Below are positions 1 through 8,625 of a DNA stretch of 64,000 bases, in pieces. Both the position numbers and the translations under genes were made by a program. A model generated the notes under the pieces. It searched no databases. It saw only the letters and a program-made list of their open reading frames with translations, and was not told the origin of the DNA. The DNA lies in assembly GCA_040755615.1 (NCBI GenBank), contig JBFMAL010000009.1, positions 1 to 64,000 on the forward strand, written 5' to 3'. The first letter of the stretch is position 1, and the number at the start of each line of letters is the position of its first letter. This stretch comes from DYEP01 sp040755615. GTDB lineage: Bacteria > Bacillota > Sulfobacillia > DUSP01 > DYEP01.

Positions 1-14
1 TGAAGGTCATTTCT

Positions 15-2153
15 AAAACACTGCTCTGACCCGCGAAACGGGGACTGAAAGCAGGGTATTTTTTGAGGAGACGCCGGAGGACTGGTCGCAAAACACTGCT
101 CTGACCCGCGAAACGGGGACTGAAAGGCGTGTTGCCGTCGTAGTACGCGTTGCAGATCCGATATTAAAACACTGCTCTGACCCGCGAAACGGGGACTGAA
201 AGAGCTGAGCTGCAAGAAATCTTGGACAACGATGGTGCCGTCGAAAACACTGCTCTGACCCGCGAAACGGGGACTGAAAGATACTTGCACCTTTTGCTCG
301 CCACCCCACAACGCCGCAAAACACTGCTCTGACCCGCGAAACGGGGACTGAAAGATGTGCTCGGTAACTTCCTGGCACCGGGCTACGGTGCAAAACACTG
401 CTCTGACCCGCGAAACGGGGACTGAAAGGGAAACTCCAAGGAGCCTAGAGGTAGCGCTGCAGGGGAAAACACTGCTCTGACCCGCGAAACGGGGACTGAA
501 AGTTTCGGTCGATAAGAGCTATACCACCTTCACAAGCCGAAAACACTGCTCTGACCCGCGAAACGGGGACTGAAAGGACCAAGCTAGCGTTGCTCCAGAT
601 GGTGGACCGCGGCGAAAACACTGCTCTGACCCGCGAAACGGGGACTGAAAGCAGAGGAGGCCCGGGCACTGGCTGCCTGGTTCCGTGTAAAACACTGCTC
701 TGACCCGCGAAACGGGGACTGAAAGCGACCATGCGAAGCGACGCAGGGACGCGATCATTTTTCTAAAACACTGCTCTGACCCGCGAAACGGGGACTGAAA
801 GTGGTCTCAGGAGCTTGCGGAAGACACAATCCAGGAGGTATAAAACACTGCTCTGACCCGCGAAACGGGGACTGAAAGCAGGAGCAGTTAAATTATGCCG
901 AAAGCCTTCTTGCTCCAAAACACTGCTCTGACCCGCGAAACGGGGACTGAAAGGAGTGCTCAAGCGCCATCTGATCGCGCCAGCCGGCATAAAACACTGC
1001 TCTGACCCGCGAAACGGGGACTGAAAGGGTTGACGCAAACGGAGAATGGCACGTGTCACGAATTGTAAAACACTGCTCTGACCCGCGAAACGGGGACTGA
1101 AAGGGGCGCCCAAAAGGGAAATCTTGGGTTATATGTAATCTAAAACACTGCTCTGACCCGCGAAACGGGGACTGAAAGGGGCAACATGCTGACGATCAGC
1201 CATTTTGCGGTGGGCAAAACACTGCTCTGACCCGCGAAACGGGGACTGAAAGTTCAGGACGGCAATCCCGGTAATGCAGGCCCGCACGTAAAAACACTGC
1301 TCTGACCCGCGAAACGGGGACTGAAAGACAAACTCTGCCCGGTTGTCTGCCAGCTCCTGGCCAAAAAACACTGCTCTGACCCGCGAAACGGGGACTGAAA
1401 GCCAAAAATCTATTGCCACTGGGCCTTCTTCCCAAATGGCAAAAACACTGCTCTGACCCGCGAAACGGGGACTGAAAGTGCTCCGCCAACCTGGTTGTCG
1501 CTTCTACAGGGTCCGAAAACACTGCTCTGACCCGCGAAACGGGGACTGAAAGGACTACAACGATCCGCAAGTCCGCCAGGCCATAATTCAGAAAACACTG
1601 CTCTGACCCGCGAAACGGGGACTGAAAGTGACCGCCTCAAGCAGCTGGCTCCAGCGTTCGGCGCTGAAAAACACTGCTCTGACCCGCGAAACGGGGACTG
1701 TAAGTTGTGCCTTGTATTTCCACCGTGGCCGCTCCCGTGCCGAAAACACTGCTCTGACCCGCGAAACGGGGACTGAAAGCACACTGCGCACCGCCCATTG
1801 TCAGTAGTGATGTGGTCAAAAACACTGCTCTGACCCGCGAAACGGGGACTGAAAGGGTCAGCTGGCTCCCCTTCCAGGAGGCCCTCCAGGCTGTAAAACA
1901 CTGCTCTGACCCGCGAAACGGGGACTGAAAGCACATTTCATCACCTCCTCGTCGCAGTGGTACGCGATAAAACACTGCTCTGACCCGCGAAACGGGGACT
2001 GAAAGCCGGCCAACTATTCGCCCTCCAACGCCCTTAAGTCAGAAAACACTGCTCTGACCCGCGAAACGGGGACTGAAAGACGTTGTCACCTGCAGGTATG
2101 GCCGTCCATCTACCTGAAAACACTGCTCTGACCCGCGAAACGGGGACTCCAAT
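15..2153 (+). CRISPR. CRISPR array, 29 repeats, left end outside the window
   Basis: A 37-bp repeat begins AAAACACTGCTCTGACC, has a short internal inverted repeat (CCCG...CGGG) and ends GGGGACTGAAAG. Starts are at 15, 90, 166, 244, 318, 392, 466, 540, 615, 689, 765, 842, 917, 991, 1067, 1142, 1216, 1291, 1365, 1442, 1516, 1592, 1668, 1743, 1819, 1895, 1969, 2043 and 2117. The 28 spacers between them are 37-41 bp and look unrelated to each other. The repeat at 1668 ends GTAAG instead of GAAAG. The last repeat (2117) matches for 32 bases, then diverges (CTCCAATAG). A degenerate right-hand repeat and a GAAAG 3' end suggest transcription on the plus strand, with the leader and cas genes to the left, outside the window. 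Bases 1-14 are probably the end of another spacer. The subtype cannot be set without cas genes. Confidence 0.98.
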
Positions 2154-2351
2154 AGACGTGCCGCTCGCTTAAGCCTAGAAGTAAGGCCGCGTAACTGGTG
2201 GTAATTACAATCGAAGAGTTCGTTCTAGGACTTGGATGCCATTTAATTCCGTCTGTGACAAACTAATCCTCTCCCTGCTCATACTGATATTTTCACAAAT
2301 GGATTTTACCCTGACAATATCACAGCACGATCACAATCATGAATTTCCCCC
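2154..2351. other. Intergenic stretch between CRISPR trailer and leu leader
   Basis: About 200 bases, more AT-rich than the flanks, with no frame that looks coding on either strand and no recognised RNA. It separates the degenerate terminal CRISPR repeat from the leuA promoter. Confidence 0.5.
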
Positions 2352-2381
2352 TTTACAACCTCCAGCGTCTCATGGTAAACT
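2352..2381 (+). promoter_or_regulatory. Candidate sigma-70 promoter of the leu operon
   Basis: The -35 box TTTACA (2352-2357) and -10 box TAAACT (2376-2381) are separated by 18 bp, and the -10 carries an upstream TG (extended -10). The predicted start near 2388 would give a leader of about 300 nt, the right size for the T-box that follows. Inferred from consensus only. Confidence 0.5.
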
Positions 2382-2387
2382 AAATGA

Positions 2388-2670
2388 CAATTAGCAATGA
2401 CGGGAACCAGTAGAAGCGTTGTCACGGTCACAGACAGCCAGGCACCTGATGAGAGCCGGTACCGGAAGCGCTTTCGAAACTCCTCCCGGAGCTGCAGGCC
2501 CAAAGGAGCCACGCTCCCAGTAGGTACTGACGGCACTGGACCGTTACATCCAGAGGAAGATGATTGTCTTCCGTAACGAGGCCGGGCAAGGTTTCTGTCC
2601 GGCAAAACAGGGTGGTACCGCGAAGGTTAGCCTCTCGTCCCTGAGGTTTCCGGGGACGGGAGGCATCTTT
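2388..2670 (+). promoter_or_regulatory. T-box leader (probably tRNA-Leu responsive) of leuA
   Basis: The canonical T-box sequence AGGGTGGTACCGCG lies at 2609-2622, followed by a terminator hairpin and the leuA start. The TGGT within it can pair with an uncharged tRNA 3' end ACCA, which fits leucine tRNA (discriminator A). Upstream, a Stem I-like region contains the AGTA motif (about 2410). A CTC leucine triplet at 2480-2482, after GAAA, is a possible specifier codon; this is only a candidate. Family knowledge: uncharged tRNA stabilises the antiterminator and allows readthrough into leucine biosynthesis. Confidence 0.9.
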
Positions 2671-2671
2671 A
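2630..2671 (+). terminator. T-box-controlled terminator
   Basis: GCCTCTCGTCCC (from 2630) pairs with GGGACGGGAGGC (to 2664), a 12-bp stem with one G-U pair, followed by ATCTTTATTT. It overlaps the 3' side of the T-box antiterminator, as expected for mutually exclusive structures. Confidence 0.85.
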
Positions 2672-2686
2672 TTTGGAGGTGAACGT

Positions 2687-4228
2687 ATGGCACCAGTAAG
2701 GATTTTTGACACCACACTGAGAGACGGCGAGCAGACCCCGGGAGTGAATCTTTCCCCCTCAGAGAAACTTGAGATCGCCCGGCACCTTGCCAGGCTGCGC
2801 GTGGACGTGATCGAGGCGGGATTCCCCATATCCTCAAAAGGCGAGTTCGAAGCCGTACGCGCCATCGCCAGGGAAGTATCGGGGCCCGTGATAGCAGGTC
2901 TTGCCCGGATTAACCCCGAGGATATCTACAGGGCATACGAGGCAGTGAAGGAAGCTAGACGTCCGATGATCCACACCTTCGTCGCTACTTCAGAGATCCA
3001 CATGAAATACAAGCTTAGAAAATCTCCGGAGGAGATCATCGAAATGACTCGGGTAGGGGTGCGCACAGCGAAGTCCCTGACAAACGAGGTGGAGTTTTCG
3101 GCCGAGGATGCCACAAGAAGCGACCCTGCATTCCTCTGCCGGGTGTTCCAGGTGGCCGTGGATGAGGGCGCCACGTGCATCAACGTGCCCGACACCGTAG
3201 GCTACACCACCCCTGCTGAATTCAAACGGCTTATTGGCACCATCAGGGCAAATGTGCGCGGCATCGAAAATGTTACTATTTCGGTGCACTGTCACGATGA
3301 CCTGGGCCTTGCCGTCGCAAACTCACTGTCCGCCGTAGAAGCAGGTGCGGGCCAGATTGAATGCACTGTAAACGGTATTGGCGAAAGAGCTGGCAACACC
3401 TCCCTCGAAGAGGTGGTCATGGCGCTGCGTACAAGGAAAGACCATTTCGGGACCGACACCTCAGTAGTATCGGAACAGATCTACCGGGTGAGCAGGCTGG
3501 TCAGCGCGCTTACCGGGGTGCCGATCCAGCCCAACAAGGCGATCGTGGGCGCCAACGCGTTTGCACACCAGTCAGGCATCCATCAGGACGGGGTGCTGAA
3601 GGAAAGGCTTACGTACGAAATTATAAGACCTGAATCCATAGGTCTTTCCTCCAACCGGATCGTGCTTGGCAAGGTATCGGGCAGACACGCGTTCTCAAAG
3701 CGCCTGGAAGAACTGGGCTACACCGTCTCCCAGGAAGACGTTGACAAGCTGTTCGTAAAGTTCAAGGAACTGGCTGACAGAAAGCGCGATATCTCCGACA
3801 GGGATATCGAGGCGCTGGTTGACAGCGAGCTGTTCCGCGTGCCCGAATGTGTGGTACTGGACTACTACCACGTTTCTGCAGGAAACCGCACCGTCCCCAC
3901 AGCCACTGTCAGGCTGAGTATCGGCTCCTCTCCCAGGGAGGAAGCGGCCAGCGGAGACGGTCCGGTGGATGCGCTGTTCAAGGCGATAGACCGTTGTACG
4001 GGACTTTGCGTCACACTCACCGACTACTCGTTACGTGCGGTCACAAGCGGCAAGGACGCATTGGGAGAAGTGACGCTGAAGATCGCTCATAACGGCCGGT
4101 CATTTTCCGGCAGGGGGCTGTCCATGGACGTGATCGAGGCCAGCGCCAGGGCCTACGTGGACGCCATCAACCGCCTTTATCATTCCGGGCCTGAAGAACG
4201 GGCTCAAATCAGCGCGGTGGGGTGCTGA
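2687..4228 (+). CDS. leuA: 2-isopropylmalate synthase
   Basis: Condenses acetyl-CoA with 2-oxoisovalerate, the first committed step of leucine synthesis, in the cytoplasm. The 513-aa product has the DTTLRDGEQTPGV start of the DRE-TIM metallolyase barrel, the metal/active-site stretch HCHDDLGLAVANS and NGIGERAGN (residues about 200-240). A C-terminal LeuA regulatory domain (about 370-500, with SGRGLSMDVIEASARAY) is the usual leucine feedback site. Length is normal for the family. The ATG has GGAGGT six bases upstream (2675-2680). It heads the leu operon and overlaps or abuts leuC. Confidence 0.96.
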   Translation: MAPVRIFDTTLRDGEQTPGVNLSPSEKLEIARHLARLRVDVIEAGFPISSKGEFEAVRAIAREVSGPVIAGLARINPEDIYRAYEAVKEARRPMIHTFVATSEIHMKYKLRKSPEEIIEMTRVGVRTAKSLTNEVEFSAEDATRSDPAFLCRVFQVAVDEGATCINVPDTVGYTTPAEFKRLIGTIRANVRGIENVTISVHCHDDLGLAVANSLSAVEAGAGQIECTVNGIGERAGNTSLEEVVMALRTRKDHFGTDTSVVSEQIYRVSRLVSALTGVPIQPNKAIVGANAFAHQSGIHQDGVLKERLTYEIIRPESIGLSSNRIVLGKVSGRHAFSKRLEELGYTVSQEDVDKLFVKFKELADRKRDISDRDIEALVDSELFRVPECVVLDYYHVSAGNRTVPTATVRLSIGSSPREEAASGDGPVDALFKAIDRCTGLCVTLTDYSLRAVTSGKDALGEVTLKIAHNGRSFSGRGLSMDVIEASARAYVDAINRLYHSGPEERAQISAVGC

Positions 4229-4230
4229 AC

Positions 4231-5493
4231 ATGCCGAACATCACACAGAAGTTGCTTGCGGCCCATTGTGATAGAGATACGTTATACCCCGGCGATCTGA
4301 TCCAGGCGAAGGTCGACTTGGTGCTGGGGAACGACATCACCACGCCCCTCGCCCTGCGCGAGTTTTTCGCGGCCGGGTTCCGCCGGGTGTTCGACCCGGA
4401 GCGCATTGTGCTCGTGCAGGACCACTTCGTACCCAGCAAGGACATAAAATCGGCGGAACAGTCAATGGTGGTCCGGCAGTTCGCCAGGGAATACCGCATC
4501 ACGCATCATTTTGATGTGGGTAGTGCAGGTATTGAGCACGCTCTGCTGCCCGAGGTAGGCCTGGTGGTCTCAGGCGACCTGGTGATAGGCGCAGACTCGC
4601 ATACGTGCACCTACGGAGCGCTGGGTGCGTTCGCCACCGGCATTGGCAGCACAGATATGGCCGCTGCCATGGCAATCGGTGAAGTATGGCTCCGGGTCCC
4701 CGAAGTGATGAAAGTGGTGCTCACCGGGAAGAGGTCCCGGTGGGTCTCGGGCAAAGACATCATACTTGCAATCATAGGCAAGATCGGGACGGACGGCGCC
4801 AGGTACATGTCCATGGAGTTTCAGGGACCGCTGGTCGCAGACCTCTCCATGGATGAACGCATGACCATCTCCAACATGGTCATCGAGGCAGGCGCCAAGG
4901 CCGGCATTTTCCAGCCCGACGGCGTCACCATGGAATACATGAATCACCGGGCAAAACGCGCACCGCGGTTGTACACCTCCGACGCAGACGCCACCTACCA
5001 GGCAGAGCTGGTGCTCGACGTCACAGGTATGGCGCCCGTCGTCGCGCTCCCCCACTCTCCGGACAATGTGCGGCAAATCTCCGAGCTGGGCGAGATCCCC
5101 ATCGACCAGGTGGTGATAGGCTCCTGCACCAATGGCCGGTACTCTGACCTCGAAATGGCCGCGAGCGTCCTGCGGGGGAAGAAAGTGAATCCAAACGTCA
5201 GGCTCATAGTGATCCCTGCTACTCAGCAAGTCTACCTTGACGCCATGCGGGCCGGGCTGCTTGAGGTGTTCATCGAAGCGGGCGGCGTGATCAGTCCCCC
5301 CACCTGCGGGCCATGCCTCGGCGGGTACATGGGTATTCTGGGACCTGGGGAAAGGGCCGTAGCCACTACAAACCGCAACTTTGTGGGGCGGATGGGGCAC
5401 CCCAAGAGCGAAGTCGTACTGGCATCGCCGTTTGTAGCAGCCGCGTCGGCTGTCCTGGGTAGAGTAGCTGCACCATGGGAGGTGGCATCATGA
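4231..5493 (+). CDS. leuC: 3-isopropylmalate dehydratase, large subunit
   Basis: With LeuD, isomerises 2- to 3-isopropylmalate. This is an aconitase-family protein of about 420 aa, the shorter type common in archaea and many anaerobes, rather than the roughly 470-aa enterobacterial form. Cluster ligands are seen in IGSCTNGRYSDL and PTCGPCLGG, and ADSHTCTYGALGAFATGIG is family typical. The ATG at 4231 follows GGTGGGG at a good distance; a GTG at 4222 would overlap leuA and is the alternative start. The stop overlaps the leuD start (ATGA). Confidence 0.94.
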   Translation: MPNITQKLLAAHCDRDTLYPGDLIQAKVDLVLGNDITTPLALREFFAAGFRRVFDPERIVLVQDHFVPSKDIKSAEQSMVVRQFAREYRITHHFDVGSAGIEHALLPEVGLVVSGDLVIGADSHTCTYGALGAFATGIGSTDMAAAMAIGEVWLRVPEVMKVVLTGKRSRWVSGKDIILAIIGKIGTDGARYMSMEFQGPLVADLSMDERMTISNMVIEAGAKAGIFQPDGVTMEYMNHRAKRAPRLYTSDADATYQAELVLDVTGMAPVVALPHSPDNVRQISELGEIPIDQVVIGSCTNGRYSDLEMAASVLRGKKVNPNVRLIVIPATQQVYLDAMRAGLLEVFIEAGGVISPPTCGPCLGGYMGILGPGERAVATTNRNFVGRMGHPKSEVVLASPFVAAASAVLGRVAAPWEVAS

Positions 5494-5984
5494 TGAAAGG
5501 ACGCGCGTGGGTCTTCGGGGACAACGTGGACACAGACGCCATCATCCCCGCCCGATACCTTAATACGTCGGACCAGGCCGAGCTCGCCCGGCACGTCATG
5601 GAAGATATAGACCCCGGTTTCGCGAGCCGGGTACGCCCGGGTGACATCATCGTCGCGGGCAGGAACTTCGGCTGCGGGAGCTCAAGAGAACACGCGCCGC
5701 TCGCCATCCGCGCGTCGGGCATAAGCTGCGTAATCGCCCGCTCTTTTGCAAGGATTTTCTACAGAAACTCTATCAATACGGGGTTGTTTATAGTAGAATC
5801 AGAGGAAATACCCGATTTGGTGCAAGAAGGGGATGAACTGGAGATTAATGCGGAAGCCGGCATTTTGGTGAACTTAAGCCGCGGCACTGTTCACCGCATC
5901 CCTGAGCAGCCCGCGTTCGTGCGGGAGATCATCGAGGCGGGAGGACTCCTGCCGTACGTCAGGAGGAGGTTGGCCAATGACTGA
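5490..5984 (+). CDS. leuD: 3-isopropylmalate dehydratase, small subunit
   Basis: Swivel-domain partner of LeuC. It begins MMKGRAWVFGDNVDTDAIIP, and the substrate-recognition loop NFGCGSSREHAP is present. I place the start at 5490, where ATG overlaps the leuC stop as ATGA and GGGAGGTGG (5477-5485) is correctly spaced. An in-frame ATG at 5475 precedes that ribosome binding site and is less likely. About 164 aa, normal for the archaeal-type small subunit. Confidence 0.94.
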   Translation: MMKGRAWVFGDNVDTDAIIPARYLNTSDQAELARHVMEDIDPGFASRVRPGDIIVAGRNFGCGSSREHAPLAIRASGISCVIARSFARIFYRNSINTGLFIVESEEIPDLVQEGDELEINAEAGILVNLSRGTVHRIPEQPAFVREIIEAGGLLPYVRRRLAND

Positions 5985-7047
5985 GATCGTGTGTCTGCCC
6001 GGCGACGGTATAGGTCCCGAGGTAACCCGGGAGGCCTGCAAGGTACTGTCCGCCTGTGCAGGAAAATACGGGTGGGAGCTTTCGTTCACCACCTGCCCGT
6101 TCGGCGGCGAGGCCATAGACAGCTGCGGAGAACCGCTGCCTGAGGCGACCCTCGAGGCATGCAAGCGAGCAGACGCCGTGCTCCTCGGCGCGGTCGGTGG
6201 CCCGAAGTGGGACGGGCTGCCTCACGAGCGCCGCCCCGAAAGAGGGCTCCTCGGAATCAGGAAGGCGCTCGGCCTCTTCGCCAACGTAAGACCGGTCAAG
6301 CTCTACGGAAGCCTCGCTCCCGCAAGCCCACTTAAAGATCCGGGCGATGTGGACATGGTGATCTTCCGCGAGCTTACGGGAGACCTGTATTTCGGCAAAA
6401 AAGGAGTGACTGGCGAAGGAGACGGTCGCGTGGCGTTTGACGAGGCCACCTACTCTGTCCACGAGATCCGCCGCATCGCGAAGAAGGCGTTTTCGGCGGC
6501 CAGATCCCGCAGGAAGCACCTGACTTCAGTGGATAAGTCCAACGTGCTGGTCACGTCCCGGCTCTGGCGCGAGGTAGTGGACAGGCTCGCCCTGGAGTAC
6601 CCGGACGTGCAGGTAGAGCACCAGCTGGTGGACACCGCCGCCATGTTCATGGTGAGGCGGCCGGGGAAGTATGACGTGTTGGTCACGTCCAACATGTTCG
6701 GCGACATCCTGAGCGACCTCGGCGGGGCGCTGGTAGGGTCGCTTGGACTTCTGCCGTCGGCAAGCCTTGCGGAGGGGCGCTTTGGATTGTACGAGCCCGT
6801 CCACGGGTCTGCGCCTGATATCGCAGGCCGGGGCGTGGCAAACCCCGTCGGAGCTATCCTTTCAGCAGCAATGCTCATCGAATACACCCTGGGCGAAGTA
6901 GCCGTAGCTCGCGAAGTGGAACGCGCGGTGGAAGAAACGCTCAAGAGATTTCGCACGCCGGATATCGCCGCAGCGGGCACCTCGTTGGTCAGTACAGCGG
7001 AATTCGGAGATCGCGTCACGGAAACCATAGTTGGAGGAGGAGTCTAA
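5977..7047 (+). CDS. leuB: 3-isopropylmalate dehydrogenase
   Basis: NAD-dependent oxidative decarboxylation of 3-isopropylmalate. The 356-aa product shows LPGDGIGPE at the N-terminus, LLGAVGGPKWD, the VDKSNVL catalytic Lys region, TSNMFGDILSD metal-binding aspartates, and EPVHGSAPDIAG for NAD binding. Its start overlaps leuD by 8 bp, which suggests translational coupling. Confidence 0.96.
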   Translation: MTEIVCLPGDGIGPEVTREACKVLSACAGKYGWELSFTTCPFGGEAIDSCGEPLPEATLEACKRADAVLLGAVGGPKWDGLPHERRPERGLLGIRKALGLFANVRPVKLYGSLAPASPLKDPGDVDMVIFRELTGDLYFGKKGVTGEGDGRVAFDEATYSVHEIRRIAKKAFSAARSRRKHLTSVDKSNVLVTSRLWREVVDRLALEYPDVQVEHQLVDTAAMFMVRRPGKYDVLVTSNMFGDILSDLGGALVGSLGLLPSASLAEGRFGLYEPVHGSAPDIAGRGVANPVGAILSAAMLIEYTLGEVAVAREVERAVEETLKRFRTPDIAAAGTSLVSTAEFGDRVTETIVGGGV

Positions 7048-7950
7048 ATGGGCAGGACAGTCTACATTGACGGCAGGTTCGTACCCGAGGAGGAAGCGAA
7101 AGTATCTGTGTTTGACCACGGCTACCTGTACGGGGACGGAGTCTTCGAGGGTATCCGCGCCTACAACGGCCGCGTGTTCAAACTCACCGAACACGTGGAC
7201 AGGCTCTACGACTCGGCCAAGGCGATCATGCTCACCATCCCGATGAGCAAGGCGGAGATGGAAGAGACAGTACTGGAGACGCTCAGGCGGAACGGTCTCA
7301 CCGACGCCTACATCAGGCTCGTAGTGTCCCGCGGCAGGGGCGACTTGGGTCTTGATCCGAGAAAGTGCCCGTCTGCCACCGTGGTGTGCATCGTCGACAA
7401 GATCGTGCTGTTCCCGAAGGAACTGTACGATCGGGGCATTAAGGTGATGACCGTAGCCACGCGCAGGAACAACGTGGACTCCCTGAGCCCGCGGATCAAG
7501 TCGCTCAACTACCTGAATAACATACTCGCCAAGATCGAAGCGAACCTGATAGGGTGCCCGGAGGTCATCATGCTGAACTCCGAGGGCTACGTGGTGGAAG
7601 GCACAGGCGACAACATCTTCATCGTGAAGGGCAGAAAGGTCATCACCCCGCCGACCCACGTGGGTATCCTCGAGGGCATTACGCGCGCCACTGTCATGCA
7701 AATGGCAGAAGAAGCGGGTTATGAGGTGCGAGAGGAAGTGTTCACGAGGCATGATGTCTACACAGCAGACGAGTGCTTTCTAACAGGTACGGCAGCCGAG
7801 CTGATCCCCTGCATCGAGGCAGACGGCCGCACCATCGGGTCGGGTGCTCCCGGGCCTGTCACAAAATCGCTGATGAACGCATTCAGAAAACTCACCCATG
7901 AGACCGGCACCCCGATCTACTGCAAAACACCGGAAGCGGCGGCGATATAG
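7048..7950 (+). CDS. ilvE: Branched-chain amino acid aminotransferase
   Basis: PLP class IV aminotransferase that makes leucine, isoleucine and valine from their 2-oxo acids. Seen in the 300-aa product: DHGYLYGDGVFEGIRAYNG near the N-terminus, IKSLNYLNNILAKIEA containing the PLP lysine region, and EGTGDNIF (about residue 190). It starts directly after the leuB stop with GGAGGAGG upstream and is the last gene of the leu operon. No ilvBNCD genes follow. D-amino-acid or aminodeoxychorismate specificity is not excluded, but context favours leucine synthesis. Confidence 0.9.
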   Translation: MGRTVYIDGRFVPEEEAKVSVFDHGYLYGDGVFEGIRAYNGRVFKLTEHVDRLYDSAKAIMLTIPMSKAEMEETVLETLRRNGLTDAYIRLVVSRGRGDLGLDPRKCPSATVVCIVDKIVLFPKELYDRGIKVMTVATRRNNVDSLSPRIKSLNYLNNILAKIEANLIGCPEVIMLNSEGYVVEGTGDNIFIVKGRKVITPPTHVGILEGITRATVMQMAEEAGYEVREEVFTRHDVYTADECFLTGTAAELIPCIEADGRTIGSGAPGPVTKSLMNAFRKLTHETGTPIYCKTPEAAAI

Positions 7951-7987
7951 ATGGACGCCTGGATAGACGCAGTCGGCGGCATTAAGA

Positions 7988-8027
7988 GGCCGTGCAGGCA
8001 CCATGCTGTGGCAGCGCTTGCACGGCC
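7988..8027. terminator. Inverted repeat between convergent leu operon and hsp20
   Basis: GGCCGTGCA (7988-7996) pairs with TGCACGGCC (8019-8027): a 9-bp perfect stem with a 22-nt loop that can fold further. It lies between two converging transcription units, so a bidirectional terminator is likely, but there is no clear T-tract on either side. Confidence 0.45.
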
Positions 8028-8042
8028 CGCCTTACCTGGTTT

Positions 8043-8528
8043 TCAGTGCCGGGGCTGGTTTCCGTCGTCGTCCCTGATCTCGAGCTTTCGCCCCGCGCCT
8101 CCGGGAATTGCTTTGGGCATCCTCACCTCTAGCACACCGCGCCGATAACGCGCCTCGGCCTTGTCGGGCTGGATTGGCGCAGGCAGCGGTATGCTTCGGA
8201 AGAAACGTCCAAGCCGCCTTTCGGTGTAACGCCTGCCCTCGCGCACCGTGTCCTCATCGTACCTCGTCTCCCCCTTGATTCGGACCTCCCTGTCGTAGAT
8301 CCGGAGATCCAGGTCTCCCGGGGATACACCGGGGATCTCAGCAAACACCACCACCTCGTCATCGGTCTCGTGTACGTCCACGCTGGGCCCTGCGTCAAAT
8401 CCCCTCCTGTAAATGCGCTCAAACAGCGGATCGTCGAACATCCCCGGTATGAGCGTCCACGGGAACAGGGCGAGCGGGTTCGCGTACCGGTGTACCGGCA
8501 ACTCACGCTCGTCTCGCTCGTCTCGCAT
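8043..8528 (-). CDS. Hsp20/alpha-crystallin small heat-shock protein
   Basis: ATP-independent holdase chaperone. The 161-aa product has an alpha-crystallin domain of about 90 residues: it begins PSVDVHETDDEVVVFAEIPG and includes RIYDREVRIKGETR, SIPLPAPIQPDKAEARYRRG and LEVRMPK (the A-x-x-x-n-GvLxv motif with tyrosine/arginine variation). I chose the ATG at 8528 because GGGGAGGTGA lies just upstream; the frame stays open further back without a ribosome binding site. Monocistronic, convergent with the leu operon. Confidence 0.92.
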   Translation of the reverse strand: MRDERDERELPVHRYANPLALFPWTLIPGMFDDPLFERIYRRGFDAGPSVDVHETDDEVVVFAEIPGVSPGDLDLRIYDREVRIKGETRYDEDTVREGRRYTERRLGRFFRSIPLPAPIQPDKAEARYRRGVLEVRMPKAIPGGAGRKLEIRDDDGNQPRH

Positions 8529-8594
8529 GTGCTCACCTCCCCAAGAACAGTGGTTTCGGAGCTTAGATTCTCCAGAGCCCTGGGGAAGTATAAG

Positions 8595-8611
8595 GCCCGC
8601 CTGTGGCGGGC
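8595..8611 (-). terminator. Hairpin after sucD, end of the 42-kb minus-strand run
   Basis: GCCCGCC-ACA-GGCGGGC on the minus strand, followed by CTTATACTT. A 7-bp GC stem 15 bases past the sucD stop; the T-tract is weak. It is the first terminator-like structure after sucD and sits before hsp20. Confidence 0.5.
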
Positions 8612-8625
8612 TACTCGGATCCTGT

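Noticed and set aside
13..1975. Long minus-strand open frames with repeated serine/valine/arginine-rich peptides
   Set aside because: They run through CRISPR repeats, which happen to lack stop codons; the peptides simply repeat the 37-bp unit and have no start signals.
2306..2865. Minus-strand open frames over the leuA leader
   Set aside because: They overlie the T-box and terminator, lack ribosome binding sites and have no family features.
4570..5400. 276-aa minus-strand frame opposite leuC
   Set aside because: Antisense shadow of a well-supported aconitase-family gene; composition is an artefact of codon bias.
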